Shown here piece by piece: positions 1-8,594 of a DNA stretch of 64,000 bases (positions within the stretch are counted from its first letter, which is position 1; each line of letters begins with the position of its first letter). The translations under genes were made by a program, and so were the position numbers. The DNA is from JAAYPI01 sp963668615. GTDB lineage: Bacteria > Bacteroidota > Bacteroidia > Bacteroidales > Paludibacteraceae. A model generated the notes under the pieces. That model saw only the letters and a program-made list of their open reading frames with translations. It did not search any database and was not told the DNA's origin. Location: positions 186,001 through 250,000 of the forward strand of contig CAXXCL010000002.1 of NCBI GenBank assembly GCA_963668615.2, read 5' to 3'.

Positions 1-1175
1 TAAATACAAAAAAAATCGGTATTTCTATACCCAAAGAATTGAGTGGTATCTATGACGATGAAAAATATAAAAAACAACAACAATATTCCCTTGTGAACCA
101 TAAATTCGGAGTATTGAGTAGCAGTTTTGATGTTGCCATTTTGGTAATAATGTTCTCTTTTGGATTGTTTGGAATTATTGATGATTTTTTACGTTTATAT
201 ATTGGGAATGAAATTCTTTTGACGTTGGCATTTTTTGGCATTTTATTTATTTGTGATGATATATTGGGCACTCCTTTCGATTATTACCACACATTTGTAA
301 TAGAAGAAAAATTTGAATTTAATAAGGTTACTCCAAAATTGTTTTGGGTAGACAAATTAAAAAACTTGTTGCTGACGGTCCTATTAGGCGGAGGTTTACT
401 TACCCTGATAACGTTTATATATCAAATGCTTCCTGAATATTTTTGGATTTTAGCGTGGACACTAGTGTCTTGTGTTAGTATCTTCTTAATGATGTTTTAT
501 TCGGAATGGATTGTTCCTTTGTTTAATAAACAAGTACCCTTGGAAGAAGGCGAGTTGCGGAGTAAAATAGAAGCCTTTTCCGTTAAAGCCGGTTTTGATT
601 TGAAAAATATTTACGTTATTGACGGTTCAAAAAGAAGCACCAAAGCGAATGCTTACTTCAGTGGATTGGGGTCAAAAAAACGAATTGTTTTATACGATAC
701 TTTAGTCAATGATTTTACACCTGATGAAATAGTAGCAGTATTGGCTCACGAAATAGGTCATTATAAGAAAAAACACACCTTAATTTCTTTGGTTATATCA
801 TTAATTAGTTCATTAATTATGTTTGCTCTTTTGGGATTGTTCTTAGGAAATCCCCTTATAGCACAAGCTTTGGGAGCACCCATTTCTTCTTTCCATTTAG
901 GAATATTGGTATTTGGAATTTTGTATACACCCATTTCTACCGTTTTGAATATTGGAACTAACGTTCTTTCTCGTAAACACGAATATGAGGCAGATGCTTA
1001 TGCAGCAAAATTTGGTCTTGCTAATGATTTAATCAATGCTTTAAAGAAACTTTCGGCTAAATCATTGACGAACTTACAACCTCATACAGCGTATGTATTT
1101 GTGCATTATTCACATCCTACTTTGTTGGAAAGAGTACAAGCAATAACGAAGATTACAAATGAAAAATCAAATTAA
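1..1175 (+). CDS. M48 family (STE24-type) membrane zinc metalloprotease, 5' end missing
   Basis: This is an integral-membrane zinc endopeptidase of the M48A/STE24 (CaaX protease) family. The zinc motif HEIGH is encoded at 747-761, a downstream EADAYAAKFG segment (about 991-1020) supplies the usual third ligand, and hydrophobic segments lie on both sides of the motif. The first in-frame ATG-like codon is a TTG at 39, but the frame is open back to base 3 and reads IPKELSGIYDDEKY, which fits the interior of the family, so the true start is left of the window. The stop overlaps the start of cinA by 17 bases, so the two are probably co-transcribed. In bacteria the substrate is usually unknown; a role in membrane protein quality control is inference. 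Confidence 0.9.
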   Translation, partial: NTKKIGISIPKELSGIYDDEKYKKQQQYSLVNHKFGVLSSSFDVAILVIMFSFGLFGIIDDFLRLYIGNEILLTLAFFGILFICDDILGTPFDYYHTFVIEEKFEFNKVTPKLFWVDKLKNLLLTVLLGGGLLTLITFIYQMLPEYFWILAWTLVSCVSIFLMMFYSEWIVPLFNKQVPLEEGELRSKIEAFSVKAGFDLKNIYVIDGSKRSTKANAYFSGLGSKKRIVLYDTLVNDFTPDEIVAVLAHEIGHYKKKHTLISLVISLISSLIMFALLGLFLGNPLIAQALGAPISSFHLGILVFGILYTPISTVLNIGTNVLSRKHEYEADAYAAKFGLANDLINALKKLSAKSLTNLQPHTAYVFVHYSHPTLLERVQAITKITNEKSN

Positions 1176-2403
1176 GGTTGATATTATCACTATTGGTGAC
1201 GAAATTCTAATTGGTCAAATAGTTGATACGAATTCTTCTTTTATGGCAAAAGAACTCAGTAAAATGGGATTCTCTATAGCTCATATGGTATCTGTTGCCG
1301 ACAGAAAAGAAGAAATACAATTAGCTCTTGAAGAGTCTTTTAGTAAATCAAATCTCATTCTCATTACGGGAGGATTAGGTCCGACAAAAGACGATATAAC
1401 AAAAAAAGTTTTGTCCGATTTTTTTGAAATGAATTTGGTGTTCGACCCATCTGTTTTTACTGATGTGGAAAATATTATATCGCATCGAGCCAACGCTATG
1501 AATGATTTGAATAGGCAACAAGCTTATGTGCCTGATGGGTGCACTGTTATTCATAATAAGGTAGGGACAGCTCCTGCTATGTGGTTCGAAAGGGATAATC
1601 ATATTATCATTTCCATGCCCGGAGTTCCTCAGGAAATGAAGTGGCTTATGGAAAATGAAATTTTGGAGCGATTGAAAAATCATTATCAAACGCCTGCTAT
1701 TATTCATGAAAATGTCATTGTATGTGGGTATCCTGAATCTGTTTTAGCAGAAAAAATAGAAGATTGGGAAGATAATCTTCCTGATTTTATTTCCTTGGCA
1801 TATTTACCCAATTTGTCTTTTGTTAAATTACGATTAAGTGGAATTTTAGCTCATAAACAGGAGCTTCAGGAGGTTATGTCTCAACAAATAGAAAAACTGA
1901 CAGCCTTATTGGGCGATGCCATTTTTGCCTACGAAGATACTCCTATGGAAGTTTTGATAGGCAGGTGGTTGAAAGAAAAAAATAAAACTTTGTCAGTCGC
2001 AGAAAGTTGTACGGGTGGCAATATGGCTCATTTGATAACATCAGTTTCAGGTAGTTCTGATTACTTCTGCGGTGGAGTTGTCGCTTACTCTAATCAAATC
2101 AAACAAAGTGTATTGAGTGTTCCTGTTAATTTGCTGGAAAAATATGGTGCTGTTAGTCAGCAAGTGGTAGAATCAATGGCTCAAAATGTGATGAACCTTA
2201 TGCATACTGATTTTGGGGTTGCAACTTCAGGTATTGCCGGTCCTCTTGGCGGTACAGAAGAAAAACCGGTTGGAACAGTTTGGATTTGCGTGTGCAGCAA
2301 AGATGAAATAAAAAGTAAGTGCTTTAGATTTGGAAATATTAGGGAAAGAAATATAGAAAGAGCAACCTATGCAGCATTCACGATGTTGAAAGAAATTATT
2401 TGA
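1159..2403 (+). CDS. cinA: CinA family protein, nicotinamide-nucleotide amidase
   Basis: Full-length CinA of 414 residues. The N-terminal half is a MoaB/MogA-like (MoCF) domain that opens with the DIITIGDEILIGQ signature and has a GGLGPTKDD loop near residues 71-79. The C-terminal domain (about 255-414) is the CinA amidase domain, with AESCTGG at 281-287 and TSGIAGPLGG further on. The C-terminal domain of the family hydrolyses nicotinamide mononucleotide to nicotinate mononucleotide in pyridine nucleotide salvage, and the MoCF half is linked to ADP-ribose pyrophosphatase activity. The start overlaps the preceding protease gene, and the 3' end overlaps the convergent manA by 8 bases. Confidence 0.95.
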   Translation: MKNQIKVDIITIGDEILIGQIVDTNSSFMAKELSKMGFSIAHMVSVADRKEEIQLALEESFSKSNLILITGGLGPTKDDITKKVLSDFFEMNLVFDPSVFTDVENIISHRANAMNDLNRQQAYVPDGCTVIHNKVGTAPAMWFERDNHIIISMPGVPQEMKWLMENEILERLKNHYQTPAIIHENVIVCGYPESVLAEKIEDWEDNLPDFISLAYLPNLSFVKLRLSGILAHKQELQEVMSQQIEKLTALLGDAIFAYEDTPMEVLIGRWLKEKNKTLSVAESCTGGNMAHLITSVSGSSDYFCGGVVAYSNQIKQSVLSVPVNLLEKYGAVSQQVVESMAQNVMNLMHTDFGVATSGIAGPLGGTEEKPVGTVWICVCSKDEIKSKCFRFGNIRERNIERATYAAFTMLKEII

Positions 2404-3373
2404 TGTAGGTTTCCAATAACGTGAGGGGCTGTCCCTTTTCAGGAATAATTTCTATATCTTTTATAATAGCTGGAAGTAAAACTGTTTCTCCTTTTAAAAC
2501 AGGTGTTTCAGTACCGTTGCATACAATCTTATAATTACCTTCAACACACATCAAAACGACAAAGGAATCAATGCCAAAATAGCCTATCTTTGTGGATTTG
2601 GAAATATTTAGTATATTGGTGGTAAAGAAATTACAGTCTGCTAACTTCCTTCTTAATTCTTTGCTGGAATCGGGGAAATGTTGTTTTTTAAAACTATCCA
2701 GATTAATACATTCTAATGCATCTTCGACATGTAATTCTCTTGTTTTTCCATTTTTTTCTTTTCGGTTATAATCATATACGCGATATGTAATATCCGATGA
2801 TTGTTGAATTTCGGCAACCATTGCACCTTTACCTAAGGCATGTATAACGCCCGCATTAACAAAGAAAACATCACCTTTTTCAGCTTCGTGAAAATTGAGA
2901 ATCTCTTCAATTGTCTGATTGTGAATGTGATTTAGTAAATCTTTTTTAGTAATTTTTTTGTTAAATCCGGCAACAATTTTTGTGTCTGGTTTAGCATCTA
3001 TAACATACCACATTTCGGTTTTTCCCAAACTTTCATGTTTTCTTTTTGCCGTTTCATCATTAGGGTGTACTTGGATTGAAAGGTTTTCTGATGCGTCTAA
3101 AAACTTGAATAGCAAAGGAAACTCATTTCCAAATTCTTTGTAGATTTTATTGCCGACAATATTTTCCTTGTATTGTGAGATGATCTCAGTAATATTTTTT
3201 CCGGCAAAACTGCCATTGCTAACTATGGATTTATTGTCCTCTAAGCTACTCAGTTCCCAACTTTCTCCAATCTTCTCAGAAAATGATGGTTTGTTGAGAA
3301 CAGATGTTAGCCTTGTTCCTCCCCAAATACGTTGCTTGAAAATAGGATTGAATTTTAACGGATAAAAAACCAT
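2396..3373 (-). CDS. manA: Class I mannose-6-phosphate isomerase (short type)
   Basis: Cupin-fold isomerase of 325 residues, which interconverts mannose 6-phosphate and fructose 6-phosphate. The opening IFKQRIWGGTRL, the metal-site stretch SIQVHPNDE (about 101-109), the EMWYVIDA segment (about 120-127) and the HALGKGAMVAEIQQSSD stretch (about 179-195) match the short ManA form of about 320 residues found in Bacteroidetes and Firmicutes. It feeds or drains GDP-mannose synthesis for surface glycans. A good minus-strand promoter lies at 3398-3428, inside the 3' end of the neighbouring ABC ATPase gene, so manA need not depend on read-through. Confidence 0.94.
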   Translation of the reverse strand: MVFYPLKFNPIFKQRIWGGTRLTSVLNKPSFSEKIGESWELSSLEDNKSIVSNGSFAGKNITEIISQYKENIVGNKIYKEFGNEFPLLFKFLDASENLSIQVHPNDETAKRKHESLGKTEMWYVIDAKPDTKIVAGFNKKITKKDLLNHIHNQTIEEILNFHEAEKGDVFFVNAGVIHALGKGAMVAEIQQSSDITYRVYDYNRKEKNGKTRELHVEDALECINLDSFKKQHFPDSSKELRRKLADCNFFTTNILNISKSTKIGYFGIDSFVVLMCVEGNYKIVCNGTETPVLKGETVLLPAIIKDIEIIPEKGQPLTLLETYIK

Positions 3374-3397
3374 AGATACTTTTTATTTACACACTGG

Positions 3398-3428
3398 CAA
3401 ATGTAATTTATTTTTCTAATTCAGCAAT
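3398..3428 (-). promoter_or_regulatory. Bacteroidetes-type promoter for manA
   Basis: On the minus strand TACATTTG (3398-3405) is an exact match to the -7 consensus TAnnTTTG. It is preceded by ATTG (3425-3428, consensus TTTG) with a 19-base spacer. It sits 25 bases upstream of the manA start and within the last codons of the upstream ATPase gene. Confidence 0.5.
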
Positions 3429-4403
3429 GGTAGAGAGTAAGTTTTCTATATTCGGTGCCTCTCTTTTGAAACCATTATATTCAATTATCCATGTATTTTT
3501 TTCGGTAGTAGTGATTTTTATGGTCGCATTTTCTGAAATATCATACCCTTCACGATTAAGGGCTCTTTTTGTCCAGTATTTATAGTGTCCATTGCCAATT
3601 AATTGAACACTTTTTGTAGTTTGATAATTCATGCAAAAGTTACCTGTGTTTTCATCAAAGTGAAAACGGTCTGTTCCAAATGTTGTTTCAATTTTTTTTG
3701 TCAGAACCAAATCTTCAGGCAGACCTTTTTCAATTTTTTTGTCATTCAAAAGCCATATTTTATCCGTCGTTTGCAGGGCTAAATCTAATTCATGCGTAGA
3801 TAAGAAAATAGATTTTTTTGTTTCTCTTGCTAATTTTCTTAGCAAGAGCATAATATCAATTTTGTTTGGCAAATCTAAATGGGCTGTCGGTTCGTCCAAA
3901 AAGACAATAGAAGTGTCTTGAGCCAACGCTTTGGCAATCATAGCACGTTGCTTTTCTCCGTCGGAGAGTTCCATATATATTCTGTCTTTTTTTTCTGCTA
4001 GATGTACTAAACCTATCGAATTTGCAATAATTTCTTCATCTAAGGAAGATAACTTTCCAAGCCAGTTGGTGTAAGGATATCTACCCAATGAAACTATTTG
4101 TTGTACAGAAAGGGAGCTGGCATTCATCCTTTCGGTCAGTACAATACTTATAAGTTTTGCTCGTTTATGATAATTTAAACTTTTAATATTCTCATCTTTT
4201 ATAAATATACTTCCTGAAAAACCTTCCTGTAATCCCGATAAAGTTCTTATTAGAGTTGACTTTCCACAACCATTTGGACCAATCAAACATACTAACTCTC
4301 CAGCAAAAAGAGCCAAATTAAGATTTTCAAGCAGAATATTGTTTTTATATCCGATACTTAATTCTTTGCTTGATAAAATTATATTGTCATTTGCAAAAAT
4401 CAT
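3408..4403 (-). CDS. ABC importer ATPase, iron-siderophore/cobalamin type (FecE/BtuD-like)
   Basis: Nucleotide-binding subunit of a type II ABC importer, 331 residues. Walker A GPNGCGKST is at 42-50, the signature LSDGEKQR at 146-153 and Walker B VFLDEP at 167-172, followed by an H-loop in FLSTHELD. A C-terminal extension of about 90 residues after the ATPase core contains QLIGNGHYKYWTKRAL and is seen in some Bacteroidetes members of the family; its function is not known to me. An upstream in-frame ATG at 4472 would add 23 residues inside the permease gene. The ATG at 4403, four bases after the permease stop, fits the family start better and is used here. Last gene of a binding protein-permease-ATPase operon. 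Confidence 0.9.
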   Translation of the reverse strand: MIFANDNIILSSKELSIGYKNNILLENLNLALFAGELVCLIGPNGCGKSTLIRTLSGLQEGFSGSIFIKDENIKSLNYHKRAKLISIVLTERMNASSLSVQQIVSLGRYPYTNWLGKLSSLDEEIIANSIGLVHLAEKKDRIYMELSDGEKQRAMIAKALAQDTSIVFLDEPTAHLDLPNKIDIMLLLRKLARETKKSIFLSTHELDLALQTTDKIWLLNDKKIEKGLPEDLVLTKKIETTFGTDRFHFDENTGNFCMNYQTTKSVQLIGNGHYKYWTKRALNREGYDISENATIKITTTEKNTWIIEYNGFKREAPNIENLLSTIAELEK

Positions 4404-4407
4404 GATT

Positions 4408-5427
4408 CTACGAATATAAATTTTTATTTTTAAAAATAATCCAAATAATAATGGGTGCACCGACAAGTGCACTTACGGAGTTAACCGGTAAAGTATATTC
4501 ACTTCCGGGCAATTGAGATACGATGTCGCAAAGAAGTAGGAGGGTGGCTCCACCAATAATGCTTCCAGGCAATATAATTTTATGGTCAGATGTTTTAAAA
4601 ATACCTCTAACAATGTGAGGAACGGCTACTCCGACAAAAGCAATAGGTCCCGTAAAAGCTGTGGCGGCTCCTGCTAATAAACATGTTATGATGATAATAA
4701 ATGTTCGCAGTGTAAAAACAGAAACACCTAAACTTTTTGCGTAGTTTTCTCCTAACAATAAAGCATTTAATTTTTTTTGTAGAAACAATGATAATATTAA
4801 TCCCACTAACAGAACACTAGCCATTATTTTCATGTATTCCCATGTGACAGAACTTAAACTGCCCATTGTCCAAATAATATATATTTTCAGAGCATCTGGA
4901 TTAGTTAGACTTTGCAGTACATTTACCGCCGAACCGGTAATGCTTCCAAGCATTATGCCTATGATCAAAAGAGAAATAGTGTCGTGTACTCGTGTGGAGA
5001 AAATGAGAACCAAGATGAGAACGAAGACAGAACCTAAAATAGCCGCAATAACTTGCCCCCATCCACTGGTCATTAAAAAGGAAGGCACCCAAGAAGCACC
5101 GGAAGCCATTATTAGAAAGGCAACACCCAAACTTGCTCCAGAGCTGATGCCTAGCACATATGGGTCGGCCAAAGGATTTTTAAACAGTGTTTGCATTAAT
5201 AAGCCGGCAATTGCCAATGAAGATCCGGCTAACATAGCTGTAAGTGCTTTAGGTAATCGAAATTGTAATATAATATCTGAATATTCGTTTGCTTTCTGAA
5301 AAAATAATGTGTCTACAATTTTTTGAATAGGGATATCAAGACTTCCCCATACCAAATCTGCAATAAAAGCACAAAAGCAGAGTAATAATAAGACAATAAA
5401 TAAAATTATTGTTTTGTGTGAACGCAT
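4408..5427 (-). CDS. FecCD-family ABC importer permease
   Basis: Polytopic inner-membrane permease of 339 residues, the usual length for BtuC/FecCD/FhuB subunits, with about nine or ten hydrophobic segments. Family markers include RLPKALTAMLAGSSLAIAG near 57-75, the NPLADPYVLGISSGAS loop near 88-103, and FTGPIAFVGVAVPHIVR near 258-274, which contains the coupling region contacted by the ATPase. It would form the membrane channel for a siderophore, haem or corrinoid. It is tightly packed between the binding protein (7 bases upstream) and the ATPase (4 bases downstream), so the three are one operon. No outer-membrane TonB receptor is next to it, so the substrate cannot be read from context. Confidence 0.92.
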   Translation of the reverse strand: MRSHKTIILFIVLLLLCFCAFIADLVWGSLDIPIQKIVDTLFFQKANEYSDIILQFRLPKALTAMLAGSSLAIAGLLMQTLFKNPLADPYVLGISSGASLGVAFLIMASGASWVPSFLMTSGWGQVIAAILGSVFVLILVLIFSTRVHDTISLLIIGIMLGSITGSAVNVLQSLTNPDALKIYIIWTMGSLSSVTWEYMKIMASVLLVGLILSLFLQKKLNALLLGENYAKSLGVSVFTLRTFIIIITCLLAGAATAFTGPIAFVGVAVPHIVRGIFKTSDHKIILPGSIIGGATLLLLCDIVSQLPGSEYTLPVNSVSALVGAPIIIWIIFKNKNLYS

Positions 5428-5434
5428 TATTTGT

Positions 5435-6574
5435 TTATTTTAATTGGTCAATATAAAATGTTTCGTAGTTTGGAAATAATTCGGGATGAAGCACTTTTAT
5501 AACATCCTTTAAAAGTATGTCTGGTCTGGCTACTGCTGTTTCCCAAAAATCGTTACCGCCGGAAGGTGTTGTTCGTTTATTGTAATTATACACCCGATGG
5601 CTCTTTGCCGCTTCGAAAAGTAACAATCGAGAATCTAAAACTTCCAACTCTTTCATTGTTTTTACGTTTGTGCCCAGCCAAATTTCACAATAACGGAGTT
5701 TTTTTAATGCTATTTCAAAACTAATAGGCAGACTTTCTGATGTTGTATCATTGGCAAAATAATAGGCACCTCCAGCATCTGCGTATAGTTTTCCCATAAA
5801 GCTCCTGCCACCAGGTAAATACCAAGTTCCTTTAAAACTCATTCCTGATAAAATAGCAGGTTTTTTTGTTATATGTGCTACGGAGTCTTTCAATTTTTCA
5901 TAGTGTGTTGCAACATTATGAAAAATGCTGTCTGCAAGTTGCTCCCTATTATAAAAAGCAGCTACAAATTTTATCCATTCAGCACGACCCAAAATATTTG
6001 TCTCTGTCCATTCATTATTTGTAATTACTGAAATATCAGAAGCTTTTAAGCGATTTGTGCTTTCATCTGTTTGATTGTATCCACTTATCATAATAGCAGA
6101 AGGCTTTAATATCATTATTTTTTCAATATTCATGGAAAAAGCATCGCCTATATTGACAATTTTGCCAGCTTTGTATTTGTCTAATAAGTATTCATTGTAA
6201 ACTCGTTCAGGAGAACTGATGCCGACAACTCTGTCTAATTCACCAATTAGATTTAAAAATTCAAAATGACTACACGAATTAACAGCGATAGTTTTTAGTG
6301 GAATTATAATTTTACGTCCGTTATTAGGAGTTTCTATATTTTTATTTGAAACTAAATAATATCTTTCTAAAATTTCACCCTTTCTCCAAGGATTGTACAC
6401 TGAAACACATTTATAATTTTTATAATAGTTTATGGCAAATCCTTTTGCATACGAAAGATTTACAGAAGAAACAATTTGGTTATAGTTTGTTTTCTTCTTT
6501 TCTTGCTGGTCATTGCAACTTATCAGAAAAAAGATCAGAAAGCCGAAAAAGAAAAGCTTAATAAATATTTTCAT
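5435..6574 (-). CDS. ABC importer substrate-binding lipoprotein (BtuF/FepB-like)
   Basis: Periplasmic or membrane-anchored binding protein of 379 residues. The N-terminus has a hydrophobic signal followed by the lipobox LISC, with the lipidated Cys near residue 20. The region from about 90 on shows the helical-backbone metal/siderophore-binding fold: NSCSHFEFLNLIGELDRVVG, then MILKPSAIMISGY, a middle long helix, and GGNDFWETAVARPDILLKD near the end. It belongs to the clade that uses cobalamin, haem or iron-siderophores; the substrate is not determined. First gene of the three-gene importer operon, with a promoter-like box directly upstream at 6592-6599. Confidence 0.88.
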   Translation of the reverse strand: MKIFIKLFFFGFLIFFLISCNDQQEKKKTNYNQIVSSVNLSYAKGFAINYYKNYKCVSVYNPWRKGEILERYYLVSNKNIETPNNGRKIIIPLKTIAVNSCSHFEFLNLIGELDRVVGISSPERVYNEYLLDKYKAGKIVNIGDAFSMNIEKIMILKPSAIMISGYNQTDESTNRLKASDISVITNNEWTETNILGRAEWIKFVAAFYNREQLADSIFHNVATHYEKLKDSVAHITKKPAILSGMSFKGTWYLPGGRSFMGKLYADAGGAYYFANDTTSESLPISFEIALKKLRYCEIWLGTNVKTMKELEVLDSRLLLFEAAKSHRVYNYNKRTTPSGGNDFWETAVARPDILLKDVIKVLHPELFPNYETFYIDQLK

Positions 6575-6591
6575 GTTTTTATGTTGAGGTG

Positions 6592-6599
6592 CAAAGTTA
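6592..6599 (-). promoter_or_regulatory. -7 promoter box for the ABC importer operon
   Basis: TAACTTTG on the minus strand matches TAnnTTTG exactly and lies 17 bases before the binding-protein start. That would give a very short leader. No good TTTG is seen at the expected -33 distance (only CTTG at 6617-6620). Confidence 0.4.
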
Positions 6600-6787
6600 A
6601 TGTTTTTCTGTTATACCAAGATGCCTTCTATTTTGATTTTTACTTGTTAATAAAATGGTTGAGATAATTTTGCAAAAGTTTGCTAATTTGCGAAAAAATG
6701 GCGAAATTTGCACCCGATTTTGAGTGAAAGAGGACTCTATACCATTAAATTTCGTGAATTCTTTTTTGTAATTTGTTGGTTCTTTTT

Positions 6788-6818
6788 TTTGTTTTTAGCA
6801 AAAAAAGTCTTTTCTTTG
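6788..6818 (+). promoter_or_regulatory. Promoter for rpmB-rpmG-DUF4295
   Basis: TTTG (6788-6791), a 19-base spacer and TTTCTTTG (6811-6818, one mismatch to TAnnTTTG), followed by CAC. The start codon of rpmB is 40 bases downstream. Spacing and the trailing CAC are typical of housekeeping promoters in this phylum. Confidence 0.5.
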
Positions 6819-6858
6819 CACTCTATTTTGAAAAATAAATACATTTAAAGATACAGCG

Positions 6859-7092
6859 ATGTCAAAAATTTGTCAGATTACGGGAAAACAAGCCATGGTT
6901 GGCAATAATGTTTCTCACTCAAAGAGAAGAACAAAAAGAAGATTCAATATCAACCTTTTTACTAAGAAATTTTATTGGGTAGAGCAAGATTGTTGGGTTA
7001 GTCTTAATATTTCTGCTAATGGTCTTCGTGTGATTAACAAAATGGGTTTGGATGCAGCTATAAAAAGAGCAGCAGAAAAGGGATACTTATAA
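6859..7092 (+). CDS. rpmB: 50S ribosomal protein L28
   Basis: 77-residue bL28, beginning MSKICQITGKQAMVGNNVSH and followed by the strongly basic SKRRTKRRFNINL stretch, both hallmarks of the family. It is a structural protein of the large ribosomal subunit. It is followed 27 bases later by rpmG and then by a DUF4295 gene, the arrangement usual in Bacteroidetes, and this block continues into ftsY and rimO. A strong hairpin at 7496-7527 closes the three-gene unit. Confidence 0.97.
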   Translation: MSKICQITGKQAMVGNNVSHSKRRTKRRFNINLFTKKFYWVEQDCWVSLNISANGLRVINKMGLDAAIKRAAEKGYL

Positions 7093-7119
7093 TTAACGGT
7101 TAACAGGGGAGATAAAAAA

Positions 7120-7308
7120 ATGGCAAAAAAAGCAAAAGGAAATAGAATTCAAGTAATTCTTGAATGTACCGAACATAAAACAAGTGGTATGCCTGGAACT
7201 TCTCGTTATATTACGACGAAGAATAGAAAAAATACGACGGAGAGATTGGAGCTTAAAAAATATAATCCAATTCTTAAGAAAGTAACAGTTCATAAAGAAA
7301 TTAAATAG
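7120..7308 (+). CDS. rpmG: 50S ribosomal protein L33
   Basis: 62-residue bL33, starting MAKKAKGNRIQVILECTEH and ending in the usual RLELKKYNP segment plus a short basic tail. The zinc-ribbon cysteines of the C+ form of L33 are absent; only one Cys (position 16) is present, so this is the zinc-free form. It lies between rpmB and the small DUF4295 gene and is expected to be co-transcribed with both. Confidence 0.96.
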   Translation: MAKKAKGNRIQVILECTEHKTSGMPGTSRYITTKNRKNTTERLELKKYNPILKKVTVHKEIK

Positions 7309-7316
7309 AATAAGTC

Positions 7317-7469
7317 ATGGCAAAAAAAGTAGTTGCGTCTTTACAAAAAGGAGAAGGTCGTGCTTTTGCGAAGGTTATCAAAATGGTAAAATCGCCTAAG
7401 ACAGGGGCATATATGTTTCAAGAAGAAATAGTATTAAATGAAAAAGTAAAAGATTTTTTAGCAAAATAG
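7317..7469 (+). CDS. DUF4295 family small basic protein
   Basis: A 50-residue basic protein (MAKKVVASLQKGEGRAFAKV at the start, EKVKDFLAK at the end) that begins 8 bases after the rpmG stop. Length, sequence style and position match DUF4295, a family found in Bacteroidetes right after L28 and L33. The constant linkage to ribosomal protein genes and the high Lys content suggest ribosome association, but I know of no demonstrated function from the sequence. It is short enough to be missed by length-filtered gene calling. A hairpin terminator follows 26 bases after the stop. Confidence 0.9.
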   Translation: MAKKVVASLQKGEGRAFAKVIKMVKSPKTGAYMFQEEIVLNEKVKDFLAK

Positions 7470-7495
7470 TCGTATAAAGAATTTTCACGATATAT

Positions 7496-7527
7496 AAAGC
7501 CTCTTAAGTAACTACTTAAGAGGCTTT
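7496..7527 (+). terminator. Hairpin terminator after rpmB-rpmG-DUF4295
   Basis: A perfect 15-base inverted repeat (7496-7510 with 7513-7527; arms AAAGCCTCTTAAGTA and its complement) with a 2-base centre, followed by a short T-rich stretch. It separates the ribosomal protein unit from ftsY. Confidence 0.75.
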
Positions 7528-7548
7528 ATTTGTGTCAAACTCTAGTTA

Positions 7549-7583
7549 TTTGATGTATAAGATTACTATTTTTTGTACCTTTG
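7549..7583 (+). promoter_or_regulatory. Promoter for ftsY-rimO
   Basis: TACCTTTG (7576-7583) matches the -7 consensus exactly. TTTG at 7549-7552 may be the -33 element, although the 23-base spacer is longer than usual. The ftsY start lies 53 bases downstream. Confidence 0.45.
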
Positions 7584-7636
7584 TAGGCTTGCTGTTGTTT
7601 AGCAACAAATTATATCTCATTACTTAATTTGCTATT

Positions 7637-8587
7637 ATGGGAATTTTTAATTTTTTTTCCAAAGAAAAGAAAGAAACATTAGATCAAGGTCTTGCAAAAA
7701 CGAAGAACAGTGTTTTTACTAAAATAACACGTGCTGTAGTTGGTAAGTCCAAGGTTGATGATGAGGTCTTGGATAATCTCGAAGAAGCTCTTATTTCTTC
7801 GGATGTTGGTGTAGAGACGACCTTGCGTATCATTGAACGTATAGAAAGGCGTGCATCAGCTGATAAGTATGTTAATACAGATGAGTTAAATACCATATTG
7901 AAAGAAGAAATTGTAGGATTACTTACGGAAAATAATGGTGATACTTTGGCTAATTTTGATGACGAATATTCTTCTAAACCGTATGTAATTATGGTGGTTG
8001 GCGTAAATGGTGTTGGTAAAACGACCACTATCGGAAAGTTGGCGTATCAGTTTAAACAAGCAGGTAAAAAAGTCTATTTAGGTGCTGCCGACACATTTCG
8101 TGCAGCAGCAGTAGATCAGCTCGTTATTTGGGGAGAAAGGGTAGGAGTTCCCGTTATCAAACAAAAAATGGGGTCGGATCCGGCATCTGTAGCTTATGAT
8201 ACCTTGGCTTCGGCTAAAGCAAATGATGCTGATATAGTTATAATAGATACGGCGGGACGTTTGCATAATAAAGTGAATTTGATGAATGAACTTACTAAGA
8301 TCAAGAATGTGATGCAAAAGATTATTCCTAATTCACCACACGAAGTTCTTCTTGTTCTTGATGGTTCTACTGGACAAAATGCATTTGAGCAGGCCAAACA
8401 ATTTACAAAGGCAACTCAAATTACATCATTAGCAATAACCAAATTAGATGGAACGGCTAAAGGTGGAGTTGTTATAGGTATTTCTGATCAATTTAAAATT
8501 CCGGTTAAATATATTGGACTGGGTGAAAAAATGGAAGATTTGCAATTGTTTGATAAGAAGGAATTTGTAGAATCATTATTGGGATAA
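7637..8587 (+). CDS. ftsY: Signal recognition particle receptor FtsY
   Basis: 316-residue SRP receptor GTPase that docks ribosome-nascent chain complexes at the inner membrane. After a short N-terminal segment it has the four-helix N domain (about 25-105) and the G domain with G1 GVNGVGKT (122-129), the DTFRAAAVDQL insertion-box region, DTAGRLH (G3) and TKLDGTAKGG (G4/closing loop). The acidic A domain of the E. coli protein is missing, as in other Bacteroidetes and many Gram-positive FtsY proteins; membrane contact then depends on the amphipathic start of the N domain (GIFNFFSKEKK). rimO follows after 7 bases. Confidence 0.97.
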   Translation: MGIFNFFSKEKKETLDQGLAKTKNSVFTKITRAVVGKSKVDDEVLDNLEEALISSDVGVETTLRIIERIERRASADKYVNTDELNTILKEEIVGLLTENNGDTLANFDDEYSSKPYVIMVVGVNGVGKTTTIGKLAYQFKQAGKKVYLGAADTFRAAAVDQLVIWGERVGVPVIKQKMGSDPASVAYDTLASAKANDADIVIIDTAGRLHNKVNLMNELTKIKNVMQKIIPNSPHEVLLVLDGSTGQNAFEQAKQFTKATQITSLAITKLDGTAKGGVVIGISDQFKIPVKYIGLGEKMEDLQLFDKKEFVESLLG

Positions 8588-8594
8588 TCTTTTC

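Noticed and set aside
39..41. TTG as the start of the M48 protease
   Set aside because: The frame is open and family-like upstream to base 3, so the gene begins before the window.
4832..5299. 155-codon open frame on the strand opposite the FecCD permease
   Set aside because: Antisense shadow of a well-supported membrane protein gene, with no family resemblance.
6575..6858. Cobalamin riboswitch before the ABC importer
   Set aside because: No recognisable B12-box or matching helices; the spacer contains only promoter-like boxes.
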